NCBI GenBank assembly: GCA_964625745.1
Contig: CAZVCJ010000008.1
Span: 1 to 51,721 of the forward strand
From: CAZVCJ01 sp964625745
Lineage (GTDB): Bacteria; Chloroflexota; Anaerolineae; VGOG01
Length of the DNA: 51,721 nt
Direction of reading: 5' to 3'
Part shown: piece after piece, positions 7,966-14,653 of the stretch
Layout: every line of letters starts with the position of its first letter
How positions within the stretch are numbered: position 1 is the stretch's first letter
Position numbers and translations under genes: made by a program
Notes under the pieces: model-generated
Databases searched by the model: none
Told to the model about the DNA's origin: nothing
Seen by the model: only the letters and a program-made list of their open reading frames with translations

Positions 7966-8499
7966 TCACCCCCCTAGTGACTCACCGTAGGCGAAGAGGC
8001 TGCCCGCCTGGAAAATGTCCATCTGCACCTGGGAGAGCGGCTGCGCCCGAAAAGTCTCCCCATCGTCGAGCGCTAACTGGCCGGTCTCGAAGTCCACAGC
8101 CAGGTCGTCGCCGTTCTTGAACTCGCCCGCCATTCCGGACAGTCCAGGCAGTGAGACGATGGGAAAGCCGCTGTTGATGGCGTTGCGCTTGTAGATCGCC
8201 CCAAAGCTCTCGGCCACGACTGCGCCGATGCCCAGGGCGCGGAAGCAATCCACCGCCTGCTGCCGGGACGACCCCGCGCCGAAGTTCTTGCCAGCCACGA
8301 TCACGTCACCCGGCTGGGCCTTTTCAGCGAAATCCTCCCAGCCCTGCAGGTTTCCCAGCGCGTACTGGCCCATCTCCTCCACATCGGTGATGTGCAGGTG
8401 GCTGTTGTGGAAGATCATGTCGGTGTCAACGTCGTCGTACAGTTTGCCATTCGGGTCGGTGAGCACCCAGAGACGGCCTTTGATTCGGGTATCTTTCAT
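7966..8499 (-). CDS. Aconitase/isopropylmalate isomerase family small subunit, copy 2
   Basis: The 177-aa subunit has the small-subunit hallmark GKNFGAGSSRQQAVDCF, FGAIYKRNAINSGFP and the N-terminal DDVDTDMIFHNSH. ATG at 8499 follows GGAGAGC. The substrate-choice loop reads SHLHITD, unlike both YLVM (isopropylmalate) and YLRT (homoaconitate), and unlike the KYTYS loop of copy 1, so the two pairs probably act on different substrates. It follows its large subunit after 153 bases that hold an inverted repeat. Confidence 0.88.
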   Translation of the reverse strand: MKDTRIKGRLWVLTDPNGKLYDDVDTDMIFHNSHLHITDVEEMGQYALGNLQGWEDFAEKAQPGDVIVAGKNFGAGSSRQQAVDCFRALGIGAVVAESFGAIYKRNAINSGFPIVSLPGLSGMAGEFKNGDDLAVDFETGQLALDDGETFRAQPLSQVQMDIFQAGSLFAYGESLGG

Positions 8500-8583
8500 G
8501 CTCAGCTCTCCATTTCTGCCCGCAGTGGGCCACCGCATCCACCGTCTGGCCGCTGAACGCGGTCGTCCAGTGGGAGCAGGCAA

Positions 8584-8645
8584 GGTTTCAAAGTTCCAGG
8601 TTTCAGGTTGCAGAACTTGAAACCTGGAACTCGCAACCTGAAACC
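8584..8645. repeat. Inverted GAAACCTG-type repeat with two alternative hairpins
   Basis: GGTTTCAGGTTGC (8599-8611) pairs perfectly with GCAACCTGAAACC (8633-8645), and the overlapping AGTTCCAGGTTTCA (8592-8605) pairs with TGAAACCTGGAACT (8618-8631). The two hairpins exclude each other. The element lies between large and small subunit genes of one enzyme. Confidence 0.8.
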
Positions 8646-8652
8646 AGTAAGC

Positions 8653-9894
8653 TTACACTGCCGGCACAGTAATCTCGCCCTTGAGCGCTGCCCAGGCCGC
8701 GGTCACCGGGCTGGCCAGGTAGGTGTCGCCCGCGCCCTGCTTGCCGCGGAAGTTGCGGTTGCTGGTGCTGACCTGCACCTGCCCCCGGCCGGTCATGCCA
8801 ATCTGGCCCGAGGCGCAGCCGCCGCAACCGGGATTGCTGATGATGAACCCGGCCTCGAACAGGGTCGCGATCAGCCCCTCGTGCAGCATGCGCTCATACA
8901 CCCGGCGGGTGGCCGGCACGACCGAGGCCATCACCCACGGCTGGATGCGCTGGCCCTGCACCACCTCGGCCACGGCAGCGAAGTCCTCGAAGCGGCCGTT
9001 GGTGCACGAGCCCAGGAACACCGAGTCCACCCGCGTCCCGGCCACCTGGCGCACCGGCTTGACGTTGGCCGGGTTGGGCGGGCAGGCAACGAGCGGTTTC
9101 AGGCCGGTTATGTCCACCAGCACAGTTTCGATGTACTCGGCATCGGGGTCGGCGTACACTTCAGAAACCAGGTTTTTCGGAAAAAACCTGGTTTCTTTGC
9201 CCGTTGATGGCGGGATAAAGCCGATGATGCCCCCCATCTCGGTCAACTGGCTGGCCAGGGTGATCCGCCCGGCCAGGCCCAGGGCGTCAATGGCCGGGCC
9301 GTAGAACTCCACTGCCCGGCCCAGCGCACCGCTGGAGCCCAACCGGCCGAGCACGGCCAGGGTCAGATCCCGCGCCGTGCACGGATACACAACCGCGCCC
9401 TCGATGATGACTTTCATCGTGGGCGGCACCTCGAACCAGGTCTTGCCCGTCTTGAAGGCGAAGGCGATGTCCTGGTCGCCCATCCCCTGGCCGAAAGCCC
9501 CGATCGCGCCCAGGATGTTGAGGTGGCTATCGGTGCCCACGAAGGTGCAACCTGGCACGGCCAGCCCCTCCTCAATGGCCACGTGCGACCCGATGCCAGC
9601 GTCCACGTCGTAGACCTTGATCCCCTTCTCGCGCGCCCACAGCCGGCAAATGTGCTGGTTGTTGGCGTATGGGATGGTGTTGGCCGGCACAACGCAGTCG
9701 AAGGTGAAGAACGTCTTGCTCACATCGTCCAGCGGCGCGTCGCCGTAGTGCTCACGGTAGTTCTGCACCACGTTGGCTCCGGCGAAGTCGCGGGCGGTGC
9801 GCACGTCCAGGTCCATCCAAACGATCTTGCCCGGCTCGACCGATTCCCGACTGTGAGCCTGAATGATCTTCTCAATGATGGTTTTTCCTGCCAT
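8653..9894 (-). CDS. Aconitase/isopropylmalate isomerase family large subunit, copy 2
   Basis: The 413-aa product carries cluster ligands in LGSCTNGR and NPGCGGCASGQIG and the active-site segment GTDSHLNILGAIGAFG. ATG at 9894 follows GGAG. It differs strongly from copy 1 in the active-site strand (SHLNI against SHTPT). The 34-base palindrome at 9163-9196 is read in frame as TRFFPKNLVS directly before EVYADPDAEY, the place where copy 1 has NQVFRKKPGF before its own HADPDATY. Confidence 0.9.
   Translation of the reverse strand: MAGKTIIEKIIQAHSRESVEPGKIVWMDLDVRTARDFAGANVVQNYREHYGDAPLDDVSKTFFTFDCVVPANTIPYANNQHICRLWAREKGIKVYDVDAGIGSHVAIEEGLAVPGCTFVGTDSHLNILGAIGAFGQGMGDQDIAFAFKTGKTWFEVPPTMKVIIEGAVVYPCTARDLTLAVLGRLGSSGALGRAVEFYGPAIDALGLAGRITLASQLTEMGGIIGFIPPSTGKETRFFPKNLVSEVYADPDAEYIETVLVDITGLKPLVACPPNPANVKPVRQVAGTRVDSVFLGSCTNGRFEDFAAVAEVVQGQRIQPWVMASVVPATRRVYERMLHEGLIATLFEAGFIISNPGCGGCASGQIGMTGRGQVQVSTSNRNFRGKQGAGDTYLASPVTAAWAALKGEITVPAV
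9163..9196. repeat. 34-base REP-like palindrome inside the large-subunit gene (copy B)
   Basis: It is identical over 34 bases to the reverse complement of 5843-5876. AGAAACCAGGTTTTTC is followed by its complement AAAAAACCTGGTTTCT. Confidence 0.9.
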
Positions 9895-9906
9895 AGCTCA
9901 CTCCAT

Positions 9907-9993
9907 TGTTTCGACAAGCTCAACACAAGGCTTCGCCACGAATGACACGGATTTTTTTACCTCTTCGTGTTAATTCGTGCAATTCGTGGCACA
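9907..9993. repeat. Composite intergenic repeats
   Basis: TTTCGACAAGCTCAA (from 9907) is a degenerate copy of the CCTTCGAC...GCTCAGG family. It is followed by an inverted repeat of CCACGAATGACACG against CGTG...AATTCGTGG (9932-9990). Both fill the gap between the HD-domain gene and large subunit 2. Confidence 0.6.
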
Positions 9994-9999
9994 AGAAGA

Positions 10000-10569
10000 C
10001 TACATTTTCGCCGCCAGTTCCTTCTTCTCCAACATGCGCTGTATGCTGTGGAAACTCATGAAGTCGGCGTGATTGACCAACGTGGCCTCGGTGGTGCGCT
10101 TCACCTTGTCCCCCTCGCCAGCGTGGGTGGCGATGATGTGCTGCACCTCGACTGGCAGGCCGCAGCGGGCCGCCAGCTCCAGGCCGGTGAAGGGATGGCG
10201 CAGCAGTTTGCCGGCGCAGGTCTGCACCGTCACCCCGTCGTCGCGGTTCTCGTACTCCAGCAGCTTGCCGATGTCGTGCAGCAGTCCGCCCGCGACGAGG
10301 AAGTCCATGTCCACCGGCACCCGGTGGCCGTAAACTTGCGCGAACACCTCGGCGACCCGCACCGCGCTCAGCGTCACCGCGCGGACGTGGTCAATGTAGG
10401 AAGCCGGGCAGGGGTTGATGAGCAAGGTGAAAGGCATCCGCGCCAGCCCGTCCGGCGTCCAACCGCTTTCCTCCATAGCCGCCTCCCAGGTGCTGATCGT
10501 CTTCTCCCGCAGGTCAGCATCCTGGATCAAATCGAACTCAGGGATCAGCTCCAGCAGCCTCTCTCGCAT
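10000..10569 (-). CDS. HD-domain metal-dependent phosphohydrolase-like protein
   Basis: The 189-aa protein has HD-superfamily ligands: the His of IDHVRAVTLSA, LLHDIGKLLEYE (the His-Asp doublet) and ATHAGEGD, with a final Asp in VNHADFM. It probably hydrolyses a phosphate ester or nucleotide; no substrate can be read. The start at 10569 is chosen because GGAGGAGG precedes that ATG; an upstream in-frame ATG lacks a site. It lies between the citryl-CoA-lyase-like gene and large subunit 2 on the same strand. Confidence 0.8.
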   Translation of the reverse strand: MRERLLELIPEFDLIQDADLREKTISTWEAAMEESGWTPDGLARMPFTLLINPCPASYIDHVRAVTLSAVRVAEVFAQVYGHRVPVDMDFLVAGGLLHDIGKLLEYENRDDGVTVQTCAGKLLRHPFTGLELAARCGLPVEVQHIIATHAGEGDKVKRTTEATLVNHADFMSFHSIQRMLEKKELAAKM

Positions 10570-10601
10570 GGTCGCCTCCTCCAACCTCTAATTTCTAATT
10601 T

Positions 10602-11384
10602 CTAATTTCTAATCTCTAATTCCCCCGGCCCGTCGTACTCGTGCGCTGTGGGGTGGATGCGGCGCATGGGGCGCTCGCGGGTCTGCTCCTCGGTGACGTG
10701 GGCCACCAGCCCGGCCACCCGCGAGATGGCGAACAGGCCGTTGCCCACTTCTGGCGGAAAGCCCATCTCGCACAGCACAGTAGCGATGGCCCCGTCCACG
10801 TTCATGGGCAGGTCTTTGCCCAGGCTGTCCTTGATCGCCGCCCGCAGGGCATGGGCCATCTCCACGTACTCGCCGGCCAGCCCCACCTCCTCAGCGATGG
10901 CGAACAGCTTTTTGGTACGCGGATCGTCGGTGTGGACGCGGTGGCCGTAGCCTGGCACGCGGATCTTCTGGGCGCGGAACTCGGCCATCTTCTGGCGGGC
11001 GGCCGTGGCCGCGTCCAACCCCTGGTCGTGCTGGTAGGCCACCAGGTCCAGCAGCACGTTCATGCAGCCCTCAATGGCCCCGCCGTGATGGCGGTTGATG
11101 GTCATGATGCCGGCCGCCACCGCCGTGGTCAGCGGCGCCCCGCCGGAAGCCACCGTGCGGGCCGCCAGCGCCGAGGGCGGGGTCGCCCCATGGTCCACGC
11201 TGGACACCAGGATGGCGTCCATCATCTTGCCGTGGGCCTCCGATGGCAGCTCGCCCCGCAGCACCAGGTAAACCACGTGACTGAAGGGCACCCGCCCCAT
11301 CAGCTCGTCAATGCGATAGCCCCGCACGACCACCTTGTTCGGCTCGATCCTGGTGATGGCAGTTTTCCAGGTTTCCTCGGACAT
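10602..11384 (-). CDS. ccl: Citryl-CoA lyase-like short citrate-synthase-fold protein
   Basis: The product is 260 aa, far shorter than citrate synthase (about 370-430 aa) and in the range of citryl-CoA lyases. The three catalytic positions of the fold are present: HHGGA (about residue 102), GYGHRVH (about 148) and the Asp of NVDGAIA. Citryl-CoA lyase splits citryl-CoA to acetyl-CoA and oxaloacetate. The next genes upstream encode alpha and beta subunits of a succinyl/citryl-CoA-synthetase-type enzyme, which would make citryl-CoA from citrate; together these form the two-step citrate cleavage known from Hydrogenobacter. Condensation in the other direction, or a homologous CoA ester, cannot be excluded. 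GGAGAGAGGAG precedes the ATG. Confidence 0.75.
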   Translation of the reverse strand: MSEETWKTAITRIEPNKVVVRGYRIDELMGRVPFSHVVYLVLRGELPSEAHGKMMDAILVSSVDHGATPPSALAARTVASGGAPLTTAVAAGIMTINRHHGGAIEGCMNVLLDLVAYQHDQGLDAATAARQKMAEFRAQKIRVPGYGHRVHTDDPRTKKLFAIAEEVGLAGEYVEMAHALRAAIKDSLGKDLPMNVDGAIATVLCEMGFPPEVGNGLFAISRVAGLVAHVTEEQTRERPMRRIHPTAHEYDGPGELEIRN

Positions 11385-11401
11385 CTCCTCTCTCCTTAAT
11401 G

Positions 11402-11568
11402 AGTTTCGAGTTTTGAGTCTCGGGTTTCGAGTCCTTTGTACAGGACGCAGATGAACGCTGATAAACGCTGTTTCTTGATCTTATCTGCGAGAATCTGCGC
11501 GTAAGCGAAGCGGCATCTGCATCCGATCTGAGTGAACTCGAAACTGCAAACCCGAAACTCGAAACCCG
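11402..11568. repeat. GAAACTCGAAAC-type inverted repeats enclosing an ATCTGCG-type repeat
   Basis: GTTTCGAGTTTTGAGTCTCGGGTTTCGAG-like sequence at 11402-11430 faces ACTCGAAACTGCAAACCCGAAACTCGAAACC-like sequence at 11530-11568. Between them (11440-11526) lies another degenerate family made of ATCTGCG and AACGCTGAT units. Both separate the synthetase alpha gene from the lyase gene. Confidence 0.7.
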
Positions 11569-11569
11569 C

Positions 11570-12478
11570 CTACAGCACGCCAATCTCTTTGAGTACCCGC
11601 TTGGTGGCCTGGGGCAGATCGCCGAAGGAATCCACCACCGTAGCTCCCACCTGGCGCAGGCGACTGACCTTGCCCTCATGGGTACCACGTCCGCCCTCGA
11701 CGATGGCCCCGGCGTGGGAGAAGCGCGTGCCGGACCTGGCCGCCTTCCCACCGATGAAGGCGATGAGCGGCTTGGTGAACTCGCCAGCCTCGATCAGATC
11801 AGCCACCTGCTCCTCCTGCGAGGTGCCAATCTCGCCGAACATGACCACCGCCCTGGTGTCGGGGTCCTGCTCGAACAGCCTGACCACCTCAGGATGGGGC
11901 AGGCCCACCACCGCGTCCCCGCCGACGTGCACCAGCGTCGTCGCCCCGATGCCCTCCCTGGCCAGGTAGTAGGCCATCGAGGAGGTGATGCCCCCGCTGC
12001 GCGAGGTGATGCCCACCGGCCCCTGGAAGAACCACTCACGGGCCGACACCGCCTGGCCGCCCATCATGCCCAGCACGCCCTTGTCGGGGCTGAGCACGCC
12101 CAGGGTGTTGGGGCCGACGAACCTGGCGCTTTTTTGCCTGGCATACTTGGAAATGGTCAGCACGTCGTAGATGGGCACGCGGTCGGGGACGATGACCAGC
12201 AGCTTGACGCCGGCGTCAATGGCCTCCAGCGCCGCATCCTTGACCAGCGGCGCGGGGATGAACAGCACACTGACGTCAATGGGCCCGACCTTCTCCCAGG
12301 CTTCCTCAATGGTGTCGAACACGGGTACGTCCAACACATCCTGGCCGCCCTTGCCCGGCGTCACTCCAGCCACCACGTTGGTACCGTATTCCTTCATGAG
12401 CTTGGCGCGGGCCATTCCTTCTCGCCCGGTGATGCCCTGCACCAGCACGCGCCTGGTTTGGTCAATTAAGATGGACAT
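11570..12478 (-). CDS. Succinyl/citryl-CoA synthetase-type alpha subunit
   Basis: This 302-aa protein has the CoA-binding Rossmann domain (VLVQGITGREG, SVLFIPAPLVKDAA) and the ligase domain with the phospho-histidine site FSHAGAIV (His about residue 256) plus GPVGITSRSGG. It forms a CoA ligase with the beta subunit at 13025-14566: a carboxylate, CoA and nucleotide give an acyl-CoA. Because a citryl-CoA-lyase-like gene follows directly, citrate is a reasonable substrate in place of succinate. GGGAGGA precedes the ATG. Unusually the alpha and beta genes are parted by 546 bases containing two small RNA candidates. Confidence 0.85.
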   Translation of the reverse strand: MSILIDQTRRVLVQGITGREGMARAKLMKEYGTNVVAGVTPGKGGQDVLDVPVFDTIEEAWEKVGPIDVSVLFIPAPLVKDAALEAIDAGVKLLVIVPDRVPIYDVLTISKYARQKSARFVGPNTLGVLSPDKGVLGMMGGQAVSAREWFFQGPVGITSRSGGITSSMAYYLAREGIGATTLVHVGGDAVVGLPHPEVVRLFEQDPDTRAVVMFGEIGTSQEEQVADLIEAGEFTKPLIAFIGGKAARSGTRFSHAGAIVEGGRGTHEGKVSRLRQVGATVVDSFGDLPQATKRVLKEIGVL

Positions 12479-12500
12479 GGATTATTCCTCCCAAGAGTTT

Positions 12501-12573
12501 GGAACACGGAATCACGGAAGGTGCGGAGTCACGGAACTTCCGTGCTTCCATGCTCTCCGTGTTTCCGTGTTCC
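12501..12573. repeat. Inverted GGAACACGGA repeat
   Basis: GGAACACGGAATCACGGA at 12501-12518 faces TCCGTGTTTCCGTGTTCC at 12556-12573, with more GTCACGGAA units between. It is a degenerate tandem repeat that folds back on itself, upstream of the alpha-subunit gene. Confidence 0.75.
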
Positions 12574-12633
12574 CCCGATACGCCTGAGTAGTCACCCGTA
12601 CTGTTGATATTCATCAAAACTGTAACACCATTC

Positions 12634-12662
12634 TTGACAATTCGGAGCACATCTGCTACACT
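12634..12662 (+). promoter_or_regulatory. Promoter of small RNA candidate 1
   Basis: TTGACA (12634-12639), 17 bases, TACACT (12657-12662). It faces against the surrounding minus-strand operon and has no ORF with a ribosome site behind it. Confidence 0.75.
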
Positions 12663-12668
12663 GAAGAC

Positions 12669-12768
12669 AGAGAGTCGGCAATAATACCTTGCTGGGTGCC
12701 ACGATGTTCCGCCATCTGGTGGCGCGTGAGCCGTGGAACCACACCCAGCAAGACGCCGCTCCTTTTTT
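12669..12768 (+). ncRNA. Structured small RNA candidate 1 (about 100 nt)
   Basis: The start is set 7 bases after the -10 box. The transcript folds as one long interrupted hairpin: GAGTCGGC (12672-12679) with GCCGCTC (12755-12761), CTTGCTGGGTG (12688-12698) with CACCCAGCAAG (12742-12752), CCACG (12699-12703) with CGTGG (12732-12736), and CGCCA (12710-12714) with TGGCG (12720-12724). A T6 run at 12763-12768 follows, so the outer stem doubles as a terminator. No family was recognised; 6S RNA, SRP RNA and known riboswitch patterns were considered and do not fit clearly. The outer stem and T-run resemble those of the next small RNA candidate. Confidence 0.65.
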
Positions 12769-12879
12769 CTACCTGAAAAGCTCTTGTTCCACCTCAATCC
12801 TCTCCACGATGATGACGGTCAATGCGATTGGCCTGCTACCCCACGATGATGAACCGCTGCACAACCTGGTCTCGCTCGC

Positions 12880-12908
12880 TTGACAGATTGCCCCAATAGT
12901 AGTACAAT
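12880..12908 (+). promoter_or_regulatory. Promoter of small RNA candidate 2
   Basis: TTGACA (12880-12885), 17 bases, TACAAT (12903-12908). The predicted start at about 12915 coincides with the first base of the closing stem of the RNA. Confidence 0.8.
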
Positions 12909-12914
12909 ATAACT

Positions 12915-13026
12915 GAGTGACAACGTAACTCCGGAGGAGTGCTGGCCAGCCCTCGCGGCTGGCCACCCGAGGCCAAGGGCCCAGAGGCCTCGAAACAGGC
13001 GCCCCCGGCTGTTGTCGCTCTTTTTT
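12915..13026 (+). ncRNA. Structured small RNA candidate 2 (about 112 nt, multi-branched)
   Basis: The ends pair as GAGTGACAAC (12915-12924) with GTTGTCGCTC (13011-13020), followed at once by T6 (13021-13026). Inside are three perfect hairpins: ACTCC/GGAGT (12928-12940), TGGCCAGCC/GGCTGGCCA (12943-12965) and CGAGGCC/GGCCTCG (12968-12992), then a single-stranded stretch 12993-13010. This is a four-way-junction layout with its own promoter and a built-in terminator. The T-run overlaps the stop codon of the convergent beta-subunit gene. No known RNA family was recognised from the sequence. Confidence 0.72.
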
Positions 13027-14566
13027 ATCCCACACCCTGCCGATACTCCTCCAACCCCGGAATCGGCAAATCAACGTGCCCGCCACCCGCCCCCTGGAAG
13101 AAGCACTCCACCTCACAAGCCAGGCACTCCACACAGCGGCCCTGCCTGGCCTCCTCGCGGGTGATGTTGAGCACCGGCACGCCGTCCTCCAGCTTGAGGA
13201 TCTGCCGCGCACACTCTTTGACGCAGATTTTGCTCTCGCAGGTGCGGCACACAGCGTGGTCAAAAGCAACCACTCCACCGGTGACGGTCTCGAAGGTGTA
13301 GGGCTCCGTTTCGGGGCGCGGTGCCGGCGGGGCCACCTCGATCAGTTTCCCCTCCTCAATGAGCGCCCGCAGCCGTTGGGCGCAGAAGTCGGGCGAGTCG
13401 TCCTTCTTATAGCCCTCCACCGGCGCGGGCACGCGGCCGTTGAGCCGCTCCAGGATCTCGACCGCCTTGTCCTCGGCGTTGCCGCCCAGGCGGACGACGA
13501 CCGGCACGTCAATCTGCTCCTCCAGGAAGGCCTTGACCAACCCGCGCGCCGAGTGGAACTGCTCCTGGCTGGCCACCCCCGATCCGGAGCCAAAGTAGCC
13601 ATCAATCGGGCCAGCCGAGAGGATGATCCGCGCCGCGCGATAGACCTTGCTGGCCGGGGGATTGCCGCTGGTATCCACGTAGGTCGCCAGCTTGAAGCCC
13701 TGGTTGAGCATGGCGTCCATGCTCATCATCGAGCCACCGCCCCCCGCCCCGTGGAAGCCAACGTATCCCTGACCCTTCTCGAAGCCCTCCGCCATCTGAA
13801 TGAAGTAGAACGTACCCCGGTAATCTTTGGCCTCCACCTCGTAGGCGATCCGTTCCAGCTCGGTGGGTGGACGGTCCAGTTCGCGGGCAAAGGTGATCCC
13901 CAGGTCCGGGTGGCGAAAGACCGCGTAGTCGTCCACGGTGATGCGGCAGTCAGCGGCGTACAACTTGCCGTCGGTGGTCTGCACCAGCGGGTTGATCTCG
14001 GCGGCACGGGCCTCGCAGGTGCGAGCCACAGTGTACAGGCTGGCGATGATGCCGGCGATGTCTCGCTGCAACCCGCCCGACAGCCCCGCCCGGCGAACCA
14101 GGTTGCGAGCCTGGTGATCCATCAGTCCTGACTCGATGTCCACGTGGGTCTGGGCCACTGCCTCCGGGTGCTCGGCGGCGATCTCCTCAATGCCGGTGCC
14201 CCCCACGCTGGAGAATATCACCAGCGGGGCCTGGGCGCGGTCGTCCACGATGACCCCGGCGTAGAACTCGCGGACGATGTCCAGCCGCTCCTCGACCAGC
14301 ACCTGGTCCACGGTGAAGCCCTTGACCCGCATGCCCAGCATTCCGCTGGCTGCGGCCGCCGCCTCGTCGGGGGTGGCCGCCCGCTTGATGCCGCCCATCC
14401 CCGCCCGGCCGGTGGTCCAGGCCTGAGCCTTGACCATCACCTCGCCGCCGATCTCGGCTGCGATGCGCCGCGCTTCGTCGGGGGACGAGGCCACTCCTCC
14501 ACGGGGCACGGGGATTCTGTGCGCCTTGAGAAGCGCTTTTCCCTGATGTTCGTGCAAACGAGCCAT
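13025..14566 (-). CDS. Succinyl/citryl-CoA synthetase-type beta subunit with C-terminal ferredoxin domain
   Basis: The first about 390 residues are an ATP-grasp CoA-ligase beta subunit: MARLHEHQGKALLKAHRIP, EINPLVQTTDGKLYAADCR (metal and nucleotide binding), and the Gly-rich GAGGGGSMMSMDA. The final about 100 residues form a cysteine-rich iron-sulfur domain: CRTCESKICVKEC, then CVECLACEVEC, spaced like a two-cluster ferredoxin with odd first-cluster spacing. The usual beta subunit ends near 390-400 aa, so the ferredoxin is an added domain. It pairs with the alpha subunit at 11570-12478. The domain may couple the ligase to an electron carrier, hold it in a complex, or be structural; the sequence cannot tell. 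The ATG at 14566 has a weak GGAGG-like site in the repeat-rich upstream DNA. Confidence 0.85.
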   Translation of the reverse strand: MARLHEHQGKALLKAHRIPVPRGGVASSPDEARRIAAEIGGEVMVKAQAWTTGRAGMGGIKRAATPDEAAAAASGMLGMRVKGFTVDQVLVEERLDIVREFYAGVIVDDRAQAPLVIFSSVGGTGIEEIAAEHPEAVAQTHVDIESGLMDHQARNLVRRAGLSGGLQRDIAGIIASLYTVARTCEARAAEINPLVQTTDGKLYAADCRITVDDYAVFRHPDLGITFARELDRPPTELERIAYEVEAKDYRGTFYFIQMAEGFEKGQGYVGFHGAGGGGSMMSMDAMLNQGFKLATYVDTSGNPPASKVYRAARIILSAGPIDGYFGSGSGVASQEQFHSARGLVKAFLEEQIDVPVVVRLGGNAEDKAVEILERLNGRVPAPVEGYKKDDSPDFCAQRLRALIEEGKLIEVAPPAPRPETEPYTFETVTGGVVAFDHAVCRTCESKICVKECARQILKLEDGVPVLNITREEARQGRCVECLACEVECFFQGAGGGHVDLPIPGLEEYRQGVG

Positions 14567-14580
14567 ACGCTACCTCCTCG

Positions 14581-14653
14581 TTGGAGATTGGATATTGGAG
14601 ATTGGAAAGTTTAACGATCCAACTTCCAACCTCCAACTTCTAACCTCCAGCTT
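14581..14653. repeat. TTGGAGATTGGA-type degenerate tandem repeat with inverted second arm
   Basis: TTGGAGATTGGATATTGGAG at 14581 onward is followed by CCAACTTCCAACCTCCAAC-like units up to 14653. The units are 6-8 bases and vary. The element separates the Etf alpha gene from the synthetase beta gene. Confidence 0.75.

Noticed and set aside
5307..9894. Leucine biosynthesis operon (leuC, leuD, leuB)
   Set aside because: There are two hydro-lyase pairs with unusual substrate loops, no leuA, and a dehydrogenase with an isocitrate-type NTQG loop. Neighbours are citryl-CoA-type genes.
12669..12883. Small plus-strand ORF from 12689
   Set aside because: No ribosome binding site precedes it and it spans the terminator of small RNA candidate 1; the frame has no recognisable protein.
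12669..13026. 6S RNA, SRP RNA, tmRNA or RNase P RNA
   Set aside because: Lengths of 100-112 nt and the visible stems do not show the large open bubble, the tetraloop motif or the conserved core of these RNAs.
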